Shown piece by piece: positions 43,394 through 52,857 of a stretch of DNA of 64,000 nt. The notes beneath the pieces were generated by a model that worked only from the letters and a program-made list of their open reading frames with translations, made no database searches and was not told where the DNA came from. Position 1 is the first letter of the stretch, and the number at the start of each line of letters is the position of its first letter. The stretch comes from G963663315 sp963665165 (GTDB taxonomy: Bacteria > Pseudomonadota > Gammaproteobacteria > Arenicellales > Poriferihabitantaceae), in the NCBI GenBank assembly GCA_963665165.1, contig OY761989.1:2046001-2110000 (forward strand), in the 5' to 3' direction. Position numbers and translations under genes: made by a program.

Positions 43394-44698
43394 CTACCCC
43401 CCGGTACTTGTTCTTTTCCTGATCAGGGCCATTCCCTTCAGCAGATTGAATGCTTCCTTGAGCTGGTTGTCATTTTCAACCAGTCCCGGTTTTGAAGAAA
43501 GCGGCGAACCGGCCTCATCACTCCCGGTTTCGCTTCCAAGATGATCGGCCAGGTCGGATTCCCGGACAGAAGGCCGATTACTGTCCGATTTTGTAATTTC
43601 AACCAGCTCGGTCACAATGTCCGGGGTAATTCCGATTGCCTGGATGGACCGGTTCAAAGGTGTGTAATAACGTGCAGTGGTAATTTTCAGCGCCCCGCGA
43701 TTGTCCATCGGAATAATGGTTTGCACCGAACCCTTGCCGAAGGTTTTGGTGCCCATAATGATGGCGCGCTGATGGTCCTGCAGCGCTCCGGACACAATTT
43801 CCGATGCCGAAGCAGAACCGCCATTGACCAGAACGACCATCGGGGCGCCATCGATTACATCGTCGGGCCGGGCGTGATAACTTTGTGCGGACAACTCCGT
43901 CCTGCCCCTGGTTGAAACGATCTCACCACCGCTCAGAAACAGGTCGCTGACTTCCACAGCGCCAGCCAGGACGCCGCCCGAATTATTTCGAAGATCAAGC
44001 ACAAAGCCCTCAAGAACGGATCCATTCCTGTTTTTCAGATCGGCGATCTTCGTCCGCAGACTCTGGGCGCTGCCGCTCTGGAAGCTCGATAACCTGGCGT
44101 ATCCGAAACCGGTCTGCAGAAGTTGCGTCTTTACACTGGCCGCCTTGATAATGGCCCTGACCAGAGTCACCTCTATGGAATCAGGCTCGCCTTCACGGGA
44201 AATGGTCAGCCTGATTTCGGAACCGGGCGGGCCGCGCATCTTGTCCACCGCCTCTTTCTGGCTCATACCCCGGACCGGCACCCCATCCAGCATCAAAATC
44301 AGGTCTCCCGGCTGAATCCCCGCATGAAACGCGGGAGTGCTGTCCATCGGACTGATCACCTTGATCAACCCGTCATCAATGGTAACCTCGATCCCCAGTC
44401 CGCCGAATTTCCCGTCAGTCGAAATCCTGAGTTCCTTGAGCTCTTCCGGCTCGAGAAAAGACGAATGGGGGTCCAGTTCCCTCACCATCCCGTGAATGGC
44501 GCCCCTGAGCAAAGTTGAATCGTCCACCTCATCCACGTATTCGCTTTTGATTTTCCCGAACACTTCCGAAAATATCCGCAGGTCTTCCAATGGCAAGGCA
44601 TCGTTCGCATCGTTCTGGGCAAAAGACAAACCGGGAAAGCCGGTGACCAGAATCAGGCAAAGCTGAATTCCGGTCAGTTGCACAACTTTTGAAAACAT
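43394..44698 (-). CDS. ctpA: Carboxy-terminal processing serine protease (S41)
   Basis: A 434-residue periplasmic protease with a signal peptide (hydrophobic 8-25, ending FPGLSFAQ), a PDZ domain (about 95-180; FGGLGIEVTI, QPGDLILMLDG) and the S41 peptidase core. The catalytic serine lies in NGGSASASE near 297 and the lysine in TKTFGKGSVQ (K322). The family trims or degrades periplasmic proteins and peptidoglycan hydrolases. It carries a Ser/Asp/Glu-rich stretch near 380-410. It is transcribed divergently from yibN. Confidence 0.95.
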   Translation of the reverse strand: MFSKVVQLTGIQLCLILVTGFPGLSFAQNDANDALPLEDLRIFSEVFGKIKSEYVDEVDDSTLLRGAIHGMVRELDPHSSFLEPEELKELRISTDGKFGGLGIEVTIDDGLIKVISPMDSTPAFHAGIQPGDLILMLDGVPVRGMSQKEAVDKMRGPPGSEIRLTISREGEPDSIEVTLVRAIIKAASVKTQLLQTGFGYARLSSFQSGSAQSLRTKIADLKNRNGSVLEGFVLDLRNNSGGVLAGAVEVSDLFLSGGEIVSTRGRTELSAQSYHARPDDVIDGAPMVVLVNGGSASASEIVSGALQDHQRAIIMGTKTFGKGSVQTIIPMDNRGALKITTARYYTPLNRSIQAIGITPDIVTELVEITKSDSNRPSVRESDLADHLGSETGSDEAGSPLSSKPGLVENDNQLKEAFNLLKGMALIRKRTSTGG

Positions 44699-44846
44699 GT
44701 CTGAAACATTCCTGAAAAATAATCCTGCGCTTTACCGTATTGCGATTCTACGTGGACAGTGTACCACTAACCATTGACCGGCAGAGTATTACAGGGAATG
44801 TTATTGGTGTACAATCCGGCAACGATCCGACCCTCACCTGCTTGCA

Positions 44847-45254
44847 ATGTATATCGAATTCATGACCGAGTACTGGTATTTGTTTGCCATGCTGCTGGTC
44901 ATCGTATTTTTGTTGAGTATGCATAGCGTGGGCGACCCCAGAAGCGTGACGCCCGCACAACTGCCTCAACTCCAGGCCAGGGAAAACGCGGTAATCGTCG
45001 ATCTCAACGAAGTCGGCAAGTTTAAAGACGGGCACATTTCCCAAGCTGTCAACATCCCGTTCAGTGTGCTGGACAATTCCCTCGGCAAGCTGAAAAAATA
45101 TCAGAAAAAAGCCATCGTGCTGACCTGCGATACCGGCAATACCTCGAAAAAAGCCATGGCAATTCTTAAAAGGAACGAGTTTTCGGACATCTATTTGCTT
45201 TCAGGCGGACTCAACGCCTGGAAAAAAGAAAACCTGCCGCTCGAAAAGAGCTGA
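44847..45254 (+). CDS. yibN: Membrane-anchored rhodanese-like protein YibN
   Basis: A 135-residue protein with an N-terminal membrane helix (8-26) and a rhodanese domain whose active loop is LTCDTGNTS with C94. It lies directly upstream of secB and gpsA, the standard gammaproteobacterial arrangement (often with grxC, absent here). In E. coli YibN has been linked to the membrane insertion machinery. A weak promoter ATTACA-16-TACAAT lies at 44788-44815. Confidence 0.9.
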   Translation: MYIEFMTEYWYLFAMLLVIVFLLSMHSVGDPRSVTPAQLPQLQARENAVIVDLNEVGKFKDGHISQAVNIPFSVLDNSLGKLKKYQKKAIVLTCDTGNTSKKAMAILKRNEFSDIYLLSGGLNAWKKENLPLEKS

Positions 45255-45288
45255 CACTGCGTACACAATCCAGGCTGACGGGTCCACC

Positions 45289-45780
45289 ATGAAATTTGCA
45301 ATCAAGAAGATCTACCTCAAGGACGCTTCATTCGAATCCCCGTCCTCACCCGGCATATTTACCCGCACCGGAATCAGGCCCGAATTCGATCTTCAGATAT
45401 TCGTTGATTATCGGCCCATAGACGAAAAAGCGGGATTGGCGGAAATTGTCCTGAAAACCACCGTCACCTCCAAACAGGAAGAGACCACTCTGTTTCTCGC
45501 CGAAGTCCATCAAGCGGGAGTGTTTGAAATTGAACACCCGGAAAAGGAAACCTACCAGATCATAGTGGAAGTGACCTGCCCCCAGATTCTCCTGCCATTT
45601 GCGCGCGAGGAATTGAACAGTCTGGTCACCAAGGGGGGATTCAGCCCCTTTTTACTCGCCCCGATCAATTTCGAATCGATTTACGGCGCAAAAAAGGAAC
45701 AGGAGAAGGAGAAGGAAAGGGAGGCCAATGCACAAGCGCCGGATTCGGTAAACCAGGAAATTGACATTGCCACAACCTGA
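45289..45780 (+). CDS. secB: Protein-export chaperone SecB
   Basis: A 163-residue cytosolic tetrameric chaperone that keeps preproteins unfolded and hands them to SecA. Family landmarks: FAIKKIYLKDASFESP at the start, CPQILLPFAREELNSLVTKGGF (core LLPFAREELN) and FSPFLLAPINFESIY. A charged tail (KKEQEKEKEREA) ends the protein. Its last 20 bases overlap the only available start region of gpsA. Confidence 0.96.
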   Translation: MKFAIKKIYLKDASFESPSSPGIFTRTGIRPEFDLQIFVDYRPIDEKAGLAEIVLKTTVTSKQEETTLFLAEVHQAGVFEIEHPEKETYQIIVEVTCPQILLPFAREELNSLVTKGGFSPFLLAPINFESIYGAKKEQEKEKEREANAQAPDSVNQEIDIATT

Positions 45781-46792
45781 TCATGTCACCGTTATCGGGG
45801 CAGGTTCGTGGGGAACGTCTCTCGCCATTCTTCTATGCGGCAATATCAACCGCGTCACACTGTGGGGACGCAATCCCGACGCCCTGGATCCGATTATCCG
45901 GGACAGACGCAATGATCGGTATCTTCCGGGAGTAAGCCTGCCTGGCAACCTCGTCGTGGAGCCCGACCCCGACAGGGCGATCAACGATGAATTGTGTTTC
46001 GTGGTGGTCGTGCCCAGCCATGCTTTCCACCAGGCTCTGAGCAACCTGAAAACCCGAATCGAATCCCTCGGCGGGAACCCCGCGTCAGCAACCCTGGTCT
46101 GGGGCACCAAAGGCTTTGACACACATTGCGGCGGCCTGTTGAGTGATACAGTAACCCGGATCTTTCCCGACACCGAAAAACTGGGGGTGATATCAGGACC
46201 CAGTTTTGCCCTGGAAGTCGCCCGACTGCTTCCCACCGCATTGACACTGGCATCAAAATCGACCGCACATGCCCAATCCATGGCAATGTGGTTCCGAACC
46301 CCCTTTACAAGGGTCTATTTCAGTGACGACCCGACTGGCGTGCAGTTGGGCGGAGCCATTAAAAATGTAATGGCGATCGCCGCCGGCATCAGCGATGGAC
46401 TGGGTTACGGCGCCAATGCCAGAGCCGCATTGATTACCCGTGGACTGTCGGAAATGTCCCGGCTCGGTGTCGCCCTCGGCGGAAAACCTGAAACCTTCAT
46501 GGGACTGACCGGGGTGGGCGACCTGATTCTGACCTGTACGGATGATCAGTCACGCAATCGCCGATTTGGACTGGGATTGGGCAAGGGACGGTCACGGGAC
46601 GAAGTATCCAGGGAAATCGGGCAGGAAATCGAGGGTATCCACACCGTCACGGAATTATTCAGACTCAGCCGCACACATCGGATCGACATGCCGATCACCG
46701 AACAGATCTACAACATTGTCCGCCACAACGCCAATCCCGCCGCCGCGGTGGAGAAACTGCTTCAACGCGACCCCGCGCCGGAGTTCAGATAA
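45761..46792 (+). CDS. gpsA: Glycerol-3-phosphate dehydrogenase [NAD(P)+]
   Basis: Makes sn-glycerol 3-phosphate for phospholipids. The 343-residue protein has the Rossmann motif VTVIGAGSWGTSLA near 9, GPSFALEVARLLPTA and the active-site lysine region GGAIKNVMAIAAGISDG. The frame opens only at 45752 and offers no ATG or GTG, so translation must begin at TTG 45761 or 45767, inside secB. That implies translational coupling to secB. It is convergent with panB. Confidence 0.95.
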   Translation: MTLPQPDHVTVIGAGSWGTSLAILLCGNINRVTLWGRNPDALDPIIRDRRNDRYLPGVSLPGNLVVEPDPDRAINDELCFVVVVPSHAFHQALSNLKTRIESLGGNPASATLVWGTKGFDTHCGGLLSDTVTRIFPDTEKLGVISGPSFALEVARLLPTALTLASKSTAHAQSMAMWFRTPFTRVYFSDDPTGVQLGGAIKNVMAIAAGISDGLGYGANARAALITRGLSEMSRLGVALGGKPETFMGLTGVGDLILTCTDDQSRNRRFGLGLGKGRSRDEVSREIGQEIEGIHTVTELFRLSRTHRIDMPITEQIYNIVRHNANPAAAVEKLLQRDPAPEFR

Positions 46793-46810
46793 TTTTGCGG
46801 CCTGGGCGCC

Positions 46811-47629
46811 TCAATCATAACTGTGCCGGGCGCAAGGAAATGTCCCCTGCCTGACCTGGGTCACATAGTCTTCAAGCGCACCCTGTATACCGGCGGGATT
46901 CCCCTTCAGGAAATTCTTCACGAATTTTGCGGTTTTACCCGGATACAGCCCGAGCAGGTCATGCCAGACCAGAATCTGCCCATCGGTTCCCGCGCCCGCG
47001 CCGATCCCGATAACCGGCGCTTTGACCGATTCGGTCAACCTCTTGCCGAGAGCGCTGGGAACGCACTCGATCAGAATGATGCTGGCCCCCGCCTGCTGCA
47101 GGATTTCCGCCTCTTCGATGATCGCCTGGCCATGTGCGGGATCCCGCCCCTGCACCCGGTACCCGCCAAGATGATTAATGGATTGTGGCGTAAGGCCAAT
47201 GTGCGCGCACACGGGAATTCCTCTTTCCGTCAATAATCGCGTGGTTTCCCCCAACCAGCCCCCGCCTTCGAGCTTGACCGCATGGGCTCCTTCACGCATC
47301 AGTATCGCGGCATTTTCCAGACTCTTCGATTCCGAGTAATAACTCATGAAAGGCAGGTCGGCAATGATCAAGGCGCCCAGATTGCCCCGCTTTACACAGC
47401 GAACATGATAAGCCATATCCTCGATCGTAACCGGCAGGCTGCTGTCATGTCCCTGTATCACCATCCCCAGGGAATCTCCGACCAGCAATACTTCCATACC
47501 CGCGTTACTCGCCGCCCAGGCGCTGCAATAATCATAAGCAGTCAGGCAGGCGAATTTCCTGCCCTCCCGCTTGATCCGGTTCAGGGTGTTGATCGTGACC
47601 GCAGGTCGAGCGCCGGACTGGACTGACAT
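46811..47629 (-). CDS. panB: 3-methyl-2-oxobutanoate hydroxymethyltransferase
   Basis: First enzyme of pantothenate synthesis (ketopantoate from alpha-ketoisovalerate and methylene-THF). The TIM barrel has 272 residues: LTAYDYCSAWAASNAGME, LLVGDSLGMVIQGHDSSLPV (metal-binding D in GDSLGM), VKLEGG and HIGLTPQSINHLGGYRVQG. panC, often adjacent, is not in the window. Two coenzyme A genes (coaD, coaE) lie elsewhere in the window. Confidence 0.96.
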   Translation of the reverse strand: MSVQSGARPAVTINTLNRIKREGRKFACLTAYDYCSAWAASNAGMEVLLVGDSLGMVIQGHDSSLPVTIEDMAYHVRCVKRGNLGALIIADLPFMSYYSESKSLENAAILMREGAHAVKLEGGGWLGETTRLLTERGIPVCAHIGLTPQSINHLGGYRVQGRDPAHGQAIIEEAEILQQAGASIILIECVPSALGKRLTESVKAPVIGIGAGAGTDGQILVWHDLLGLYPGKTAKFVKNFLKGNPAGIQGALEDYVTQVRQGTFPCARHSYD

Positions 47630-47804
47630 TTCGGTTACCGCTTGAACAAACTGCTGTGTATGAATGACCGATAATACTCCATTGGCAACCGCAAACCAAT
47701 TCCATCATCCCGGATTTGATTTCCAGGCCCGGACGCCACTTTTCATTTGCCCTGAACCGTAGTCTTACTTTACACTTCGTTCCTGTTTAATACATGGTAA
47801 TCCG

Positions 47805-48023
47805 ATGGCAAAAGAAGAAGGCATAGAAATGGAGGGCACGATTATAGAAGCCTTGCCCAATACCTTGTTTAGAGTGGAACTCGAAAACGGGCATGAGATC
47901 ATTGCATATATCTCCGGGAAAATGCGCAAGCACTATATCCGGATATTGCGCGGAGACAAAGTCACCGTCCAACTCACACCTTATGACCTGACCAAAGGCC
48001 GAATTATTTTTCGTGTCCGCTAG
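47805..48023 (+). CDS. infA: Translation initiation factor IF-1
   Basis: A 72-residue single OB-fold protein that binds the ribosomal A site during initiation. It is recognisable throughout: MEGTIIEALPNTLFRVELEN, ISGKMRKHYIRIL, GDKVTVQLTPYDLTKGRI. The start reads MAKEEGIEMEG, as in other proteobacteria. It has its own upstream region of about 175 bases shared with divergent panB, with no convincing promoter hexamers. Confidence 0.98.
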   Translation: MAKEEGIEMEGTIIEALPNTLFRVELENGHEIIAYISGKMRKHYIRILRGDKVTVQLTPYDLTKGRIIFRVR

Positions 48024-48034
48024 ACACGGACCGG

Positions 48035-48964
48035 TCAGGGGGCCGCAACGTCCGGCAACAGGGCTGAAACAAACTCATCTGCGTCAAACGGCTTCAAATC
48101 CGGGATCCCCTCCCCAACCCCGATATACCTGACAGGCAAGTCAAGCCTGTGCGCCAATGCAATCACGACACCGCCACGGGCGGTACCATCCAGTTTCGTA
48201 ACACATAAGCCGGTCAGTGGAATCGAACGGTTGAAGCTCTCGACCTGGGAAAGCGCGTTCTGGCCATTACCCGCATCGACTGTCAGATACACGTCATGCG
48301 GCGCTGTTTCCTCTATCTTGCCCAAGACTCGTTTGATTTTGGCCAGTTGCGCCATCAGGTCGCTGTGAGTATGCTGCCGTCCCGCCGAATCGATCAGCAG
48401 ATAATCGACTCCCCTGGCCCTGGCGGCGCTGTACGCATCGAATGCGACCGCGGCGGCGTCAGAACCGTGCGCCTGGGAAATAACCGGTATCTCAAGCCTC
48501 TCCCCCCAGGTCTGGAGCTGTTCAATCGCGGCAGCGCGAAAAGTATCGCAAGCGGCCATCATGACCGATTGGCCGTTTTGCCTGAACCGATTCGCCATTT
48601 TCGCCAGCGTCGTGGTCTTGCCGACCCCATTCACGCCGACCATCAGTATGACATGGGGTTTGCGGGACACAACCGGAGTTTCCCCGCGCTGACTCTCGTT
48701 CAGGATGTCCAGAATGATCTGCCTGAGACTGCCGACCACCTGCTCCGGCGAGTCATAATGACCGGATCTGGCCGCGCCGCGCAACCGGTCAACGATCAAC
48801 CGGCTGGTAGCCACGCCCAGATCCGCCATAATCAACTGATCTTCAACCTCGTCGAACAACGGGTCGTCAAGCTTCGGCTTCGACGAGAACAAGCCCATCA
48901 ACCCGGAAGACAGAACCTGCCGGGTTTTTGCAAGCCGAGAAAAAATTCCCTGGTTCAATGCCAT
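48035..48964 (-). CDS. ftsY: Signal recognition particle receptor FtsY
   Basis: GTPase that docks SRP-ribosome complexes at the membrane. The 309-residue protein contains the N domain (about 1-90) and G domain with GVNGVGKTTTLAKMA, TFRAAAIEQLQTW, DSAGRQHTH and TKLDGTARGG. The G3 motif is DSAGR instead of the usual DTAGR. The acidic A domain of E. coli FtsY is absent, giving the compact form common in other groups. It is divergent from rsmD and convergent with infA. Confidence 0.96.
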   Translation of the reverse strand: MALNQGIFSRLAKTRQVLSSGLMGLFSSKPKLDDPLFDEVEDQLIMADLGVATSRLIVDRLRGAARSGHYDSPEQVVGSLRQIILDILNESQRGETPVVSRKPHVILMVGVNGVGKTTTLAKMANRFRQNGQSVMMAACDTFRAAAIEQLQTWGERLEIPVISQAHGSDAAAVAFDAYSAARARGVDYLLIDSAGRQHTHSDLMAQLAKIKRVLGKIEETAPHDVYLTVDAGNGQNALSQVESFNRSIPLTGLCVTKLDGTARGGVVIALAHRLDLPVRYIGVGEGIPDLKPFDADEFVSALLPDVAAP

Positions 48965-49090
48965 GGTTTACTGAGCTGGAAGTATATCCACGTACAGGCC
49001 AATCTGCCGTCTATTCATTTGTACTGTAAAAACGGGGTTTGTATCGTATCATTGTCACCTGGAATTTCATTGGTTATCTGGATTGTTTTC

Positions 49091-49654
49091 TTGAAAAAAC
49101 CGGGCCAGCTCAGAATCATAGGAGGGCAATGGCGCAGTCGGGTCATCCACTTTCCTCAAATTCGCAATTTACGGCCTTCTCCGGACGCGGTCAGGGAGAC
49201 GCTGTTCAACTGGCTGTCCGGGCATATTCCGGACAGCGCCTGCCTGGACCTGTTCGCCGGAAGCGGGGCATTCGGTTTTGAAGCCGTGTCACGAGGCGCC
49301 CGTAAAGCCGTACTGGTGGAAAGCAACCGGCGCGTCGTCCGCCAACTCCACGAAACCAGCCGACTGCTCGGCGCTGATAACCGGATTGAAATACAGCATA
49401 ATCGGGTTGAGGATTACGTCAAAAGCGCCGATGACAAGTTTGACCTTGTATTCATGGACCCCCCTTTTCAACCGGGACAGATTGAGATGACCTGCCAGGG
49501 GCTGCTCGGAAGCGACTGCCTGCAACGCCAGGCGCTGGTCTATATCGAGTCGCAAAAGTCAAATATTCCCTTACCAATTCCCGCAACCTGGCATATTATC
49601 CGTCAGGTTGAGCGGGGATTGGTACGGTCAACACTGATTCACATCCGGGATTGA
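49091..49654 (+). CDS. rsmD: 16S rRNA (guanine(966)-N(2))-methyltransferase RsmD
   Basis: A 187-residue methyltransferase with the SAM motif LDLFAGSGAFGFEA (52-65), the substrate motif DPPF (123-126) and an N-terminal RIIGGQWRSR followed by LRPSPDAVRETLFNWL. No ATG is in frame; TTG 49091 yields MKKPGQLRIIGGQW, very close to the E. coli N-terminus. The longer open frame upstream is antisense to ftsY. coaD follows 6 bases later. Confidence 0.94.
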   Translation: MKKPGQLRIIGGQWRSRVIHFPQIRNLRPSPDAVRETLFNWLSGHIPDSACLDLFAGSGAFGFEAVSRGARKAVLVESNRRVVRQLHETSRLLGADNRIEIQHNRVEDYVKSADDKFDLVFMDPPFQPGQIEMTCQGLLGSDCLQRQALVYIESQKSNIPLPIPATWHIIRQVERGLVRSTLIHIRD

Positions 49655-49660
49655 AGATAA

Positions 49661-50140
49661 ATGAATAAAACCGTGGTCTATCCAGGCACTTTCGATCCGA
49701 TAACGAATGGCCACAGCGACCTGTTGCGTCGCGCGGCCCGAATGTTCGATCGCATCATATTGGCCATTGCGCACAACCCTGAAAAATCCCCTCTGTTTTC
49801 AATGGAAGAACGGATCAAGCTCGCCCATAGCGTATTGGGGGAGACCGATAACATCGAGGTCACCGGATTTTCCGGGTTGCTGATCAATTTTGCCAGAGAA
49901 CAGGGAGCGACCGTGATTCTGCGTGGCTTGCGCGCGGTGTCGGACTTCGAATACGAATTCCAACTGGCCCTGATGAATCGGAAACTCGACAGCAGCATTG
50001 AAACGGTTTTCCTGACGCCTTCGGAAAACCAGACCTTCGTCTCGGCCAGTCTGGTCAAGGAGATTGCCCGCTACGGCGGCGACATCAGCAAATTCGTGCA
50101 CCCCAGTGTCTATGACGCCCTGGTTGACAAATTCAGTTAG
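49661..50140 (+). CDS. coaD: Phosphopantetheine adenylyltransferase
   Basis: Penultimate step of coenzyme A synthesis. The 159-residue nucleotidyltransferase has YPGTFDPITNGHSDLLRRA (the TxGH-type ATP site at 10-18), AHNPEKSPLF, ILRGLRAVSDFEYEFQ and the C-terminal FVSASLVKEIARYGGD. It is co-transcribed with rsmD, the common arrangement. Confidence 0.97.
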   Translation: MNKTVVYPGTFDPITNGHSDLLRRAARMFDRIILAIAHNPEKSPLFSMEERIKLAHSVLGETDNIEVTGFSGLLINFAREQGATVILRGLRAVSDFEYEFQLALMNRKLDSSIETVFLTPSENQTFVSASLVKEIARYGGDISKFVHPSVYDALVDKFS

Positions 50141-50177
50141 CCTTTGTCCGGTTTGACTGACCCCCGGTCCAGGTTCA

Positions 50178-50441
50178 ATGGCTCTCTTTATCACTGACGA
50201 GTGTATCAATTGCGATGTTTGCGAACCGGAGTGCCCCAATGACGCGATTTACCAGGGTGAAATCATCTACGAGATCGACTGGAAGAGGTGCACGGAATGC
50301 GTGGGCCATTTCCAGACTCCCCAATGCGTCGAGGTCTGTCCGGTCGATTGCATTCCGGTCGACCCCGACCACATCGAAACCGAAGATCAATTGCGACTGA
50401 AATACCAGCGTCTTGTAAAGTCTCCCGACGAGGTCGTCTGA
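50178..50441 (+). CDS. YfhL-family 2[4Fe-4S] ferredoxin
   Basis: An 87-residue ferredoxin with two tetranuclear cluster motifs: CINCDVCEPECP (from residue 9) and CTECVGHFQTPQCVEVCP, the second with the long insertion typical of the YfhL/Alvin type of low-potential ferredoxins. It follows coaD in many gammaproteobacteria, as here (37 bases). The electron partner is unknown. Confidence 0.95.
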   Translation: MALFITDECINCDVCEPECPNDAIYQGEIIYEIDWKRCTECVGHFQTPQCVEVCPVDCIPVDPDHIETEDQLRLKYQRLVKSPDEVV

Positions 50442-50473
50442 ATCGCCCGGTTGCGGACAGTACGACACAGGCC

Positions 50474-52681
50474 ATGACCCGCCAGTTACATAAAACCCGG
50501 TTCGTGGAACTGGGCTGCCGATTACATGAGATCGGCAGACTGAAGCGCCACAGGCATGCAATCGTCCTGGGTGGGGATGTGGACTGGGGATGGCGTTCCG
50601 CGCAGGAACTGTGTGAGCCGTTCGACGAACAAGACATCATTCTGGTATCCGACCCGGATCATTCACCGTTGCCTTCGACAAAAATCCGGCAATCCATTGG
50701 ATTCGACCAATGCCGCAATCACCTTGGCAGCGAATACGGCGCGGTGATCCATGACTGCCACAGTGGATTCGAACCGGACGCAATCGGCATTATCGCGGGA
50801 ACCATCCAAGCGGGCGGGTTGCTGATCCTGATCGCTCCCGCGCTCGGGCGCTGGCCGAAAATTCGGGATTATCCGTTTGAAAAACGTATACCCCATGGCC
50901 TCTCACCGCCCCGGTACAGCCGCTATATTGAACGCCTGGCGCGCAGAATCCGGTCTTCGGAACACTGCATCCTGATCGAACAGGACAGCGATTTCCCGCT
51001 GACGCCGAACCTTCCTCCAAGCCGGTCCGGGCCGACCCGCCCGGATCATGGCGATCAGATCGAAGCAGTCAACGCGGTAAAAAAGGTCGTTACCGGGCAA
51101 CGACGACGTCCTGTGGTTTTGCTTGCCGACCGTGGCAGGGGTAAATCCGCCGCCCTGGGGCTGGCGGCAAGGGCTTTGCTGGACAGTGGCCGGGTTCTCC
51201 GCATCGGAGTCTGTGGCCTGAACAGAAAATCAGTCGAAAATGTATTCAAACACGCGCGGATCCATTCCGGCGCGAAGAGTTCCGCCCTGAAATTCATCCC
51301 GGCGGACTTGCTGGTCAGGGAAAAGGCGGATATCGAAATGTTGCTGGTCGATGAAGCGGCGGCCCTGCCTGCTCACGTCCTCGCAAAAATCCTGAAAATC
51401 TACCCGCGCATCGCATTTGCCAGCACCGTGCATGGCTACGAAGGGACCGGCCGCGGTTTCGCGACCCATTTCGGGAAATTGATGGACCAGTACACAAGGG
51501 GATGGAAAAAATGCGAACTGCGTCATCCGATCCGGTGGTCAGAACAGGATCCGGTGGAGAATCTCCTGTTCGACCTCCTGCTCCTGGATGCCGAACCCGG
51601 CCCCGCCACAGGGGAAAAACATTCGGCGGCGAACATCGAAATAACGGCCGTCGACAAAAACGGACTGGCCGCCTGCGAACCCGGATTGCGAGAGGTTTTC
51701 GCGTTATTGAGCCAGGCGCACTACCGCACCCGCCCGGCCGACCTCCGCTACTTGCTGGACTCCCCCAACCTGGACATTTATTGCGCCGGTTTCCGGGGCC
51801 AGGTATCCGGGGTTGCGCTGGTATCTGCCGAAGGCGGCCTGCCGGAACTCCATGCCCGGAAAATCTGGGGCAACCGGTCCCGGCCGGTTGGCCATCTTTT
51901 CGCTGAACTGCTTGCCGCACAGTCAGGATTTCATGAAGGAGCGCAGCAGGTTACCGCCCGGATCGTCCGAATTGCCGTCAAACCCGAATATCAACGGAAT
52001 GGCATCGGCAGCGCCCTGATCAGGCATATCCGGAATCGGTCCGCGGGCCTGGACTCGTTGAGCGCGTCGTTTGGCGCGAGCGCCCCGTTAATCCGGTTCT
52101 GGGCCAAAAACGGGTTTTCGGCTGTACGTATCGGATTCAGCCAGAGCGCAAATACCGGCGCGCTGTCCTGCGCGTTGATGCGGCCCCTTTCCGGACAGGG
52201 AAAACGGCTGGCCTACCGGGCGCAGGACAAGTTCCTGAAAAACCTCCCGATCCATCTGCAAACCCGGTACCGGGACATGGAACCGAAGCTGGTCCTCGAA
52301 ATTTACAACTCGCTGTTCCATCGGGACAACCCATACGCACCCACGCAGGATGAACTGGCCGACCTTATCGGGTTTGGCTTTGCCTGTCGGAATATGGACA
52401 ACCTTGCAAGCGCCCTGTCCGGTTTTTGCCAGTACCTGCTTGCCACCGGCAACAGCCTGCCGGAGAAGGACGCGGCCCTGCTGATTGAACGTGTCCTCCA
52501 GGCAAAACCCTGGAAACAGTGCGGTTCGCTGGCGCCCCCGCAAGGCAAAAAACAAGGCAAAGCGCGGCTTCGGGCGGCGATACGCGCGGGCCTGCTCCAG
52601 AACTTCCCAGTCCAGACCCGCCAGATCTGTCAGGCATACAACCTGTCGGACCCGGCCCCCGGCCCCTACGGGGAGGATTGA
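50474..52681 (+). CDS. tmcA: tRNA(Met) cytidine acetyltransferase TmcA
   Basis: Acetylates the wobble cytidine C34 of elongator tRNA-Met using acetyl-CoA and ATP. The 735-residue protein shows the TmcA order: an N-terminal domain, an RNA-helicase-like ATPase with Walker A LLADRGRGKSA (217-226) and DEAAALPAHVL, a GNAT acetyltransferase (RIVRIAVKPEYQRNGIGSALI, given here as IAVKPEYQRNGIGSAL) and a C-terminal tRNA-binding part. The ATG at 50474 is used; the ORF is open further upstream across the ferredoxin gene. A repeat element starts right after its stop. Confidence 0.94.
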   Translation: MTRQLHKTRFVELGCRLHEIGRLKRHRHAIVLGGDVDWGWRSAQELCEPFDEQDIILVSDPDHSPLPSTKIRQSIGFDQCRNHLGSEYGAVIHDCHSGFEPDAIGIIAGTIQAGGLLILIAPALGRWPKIRDYPFEKRIPHGLSPPRYSRYIERLARRIRSSEHCILIEQDSDFPLTPNLPPSRSGPTRPDHGDQIEAVNAVKKVVTGQRRRPVVLLADRGRGKSAALGLAARALLDSGRVLRIGVCGLNRKSVENVFKHARIHSGAKSSALKFIPADLLVREKADIEMLLVDEAAALPAHVLAKILKIYPRIAFASTVHGYEGTGRGFATHFGKLMDQYTRGWKKCELRHPIRWSEQDPVENLLFDLLLLDAEPGPATGEKHSAANIEITAVDKNGLAACEPGLREVFALLSQAHYRTRPADLRYLLDSPNLDIYCAGFRGQVSGVALVSAEGGLPELHARKIWGNRSRPVGHLFAELLAAQSGFHEGAQQVTARIVRIAVKPEYQRNGIGSALIRHIRNRSAGLDSLSASFGASAPLIRFWAKNGFSAVRIGFSQSANTGALSCALMRPLSGQGKRLAYRAQDKFLKNLPIHLQTRYRDMEPKLVLEIYNSLFHRDNPYAPTQDELADLIGFGFACRNMDNLASALSGFCQYLLATGNSLPEKDAALLIERVLQAKPWKQCGSLAPPQGKKQGKARLRAAIRAGLLQNFPVQTRQICQAYNLSDPAPGPYGED

Positions 52682-52689
52682 ACGGCATC

Positions 52690-52752
52690 ACTCCCCCCTT
52701 GAGGGGGAGTCGGCGATACAAGGGCGCCAGCCCGCCGGAGAGCCGGTGGGGG
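52690..52752. repeat. Dispersed-repeat-like element with terminal C and G runs
   Basis: Immediately after tmcA is a 63-base stretch. It starts with a 7-bp hairpin CTCCCCC (52691-52697)/GGGGGAG (52703-52709), continues AGTCGGCGA, and ends with GAGCCGGTGGGGGG. This C-run hairpin, GTCGGCGA and GCCGGTGGGGG layout is that of short repetitive elements scattered in proteobacterial genomes. The hairpin could also terminate tmcA transcription. I see only this copy in the window. Confidence 0.5.
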
Positions 52753-52830
52753 GTTCGGTTCGACCACGCGATGATTCCCGGCATGGATGATTATCACCAG
52801 GCAAGAAGGAGTATACGGCACAGTGAAGGC

Positions 52831-52857
52831 ACAACACGTACAACACGTACAACACGT
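52831..52857. repeat. Three tandem copies of a 9-base repeat
   Basis: ACAACACGT occurs three times head to tail at 52831, 52840 and 52849, followed by a partial copy (ACA). It is a non-coding microsatellite-like tract between tmcA and hisC and may vary in copy number between strains. Confidence 0.85.

Noticed and set aside
48296..49090. Upstream extension of the rsmD frame
   Set aside because: It is antisense to ftsY. RsmD similarity begins exactly at TTG 49091.
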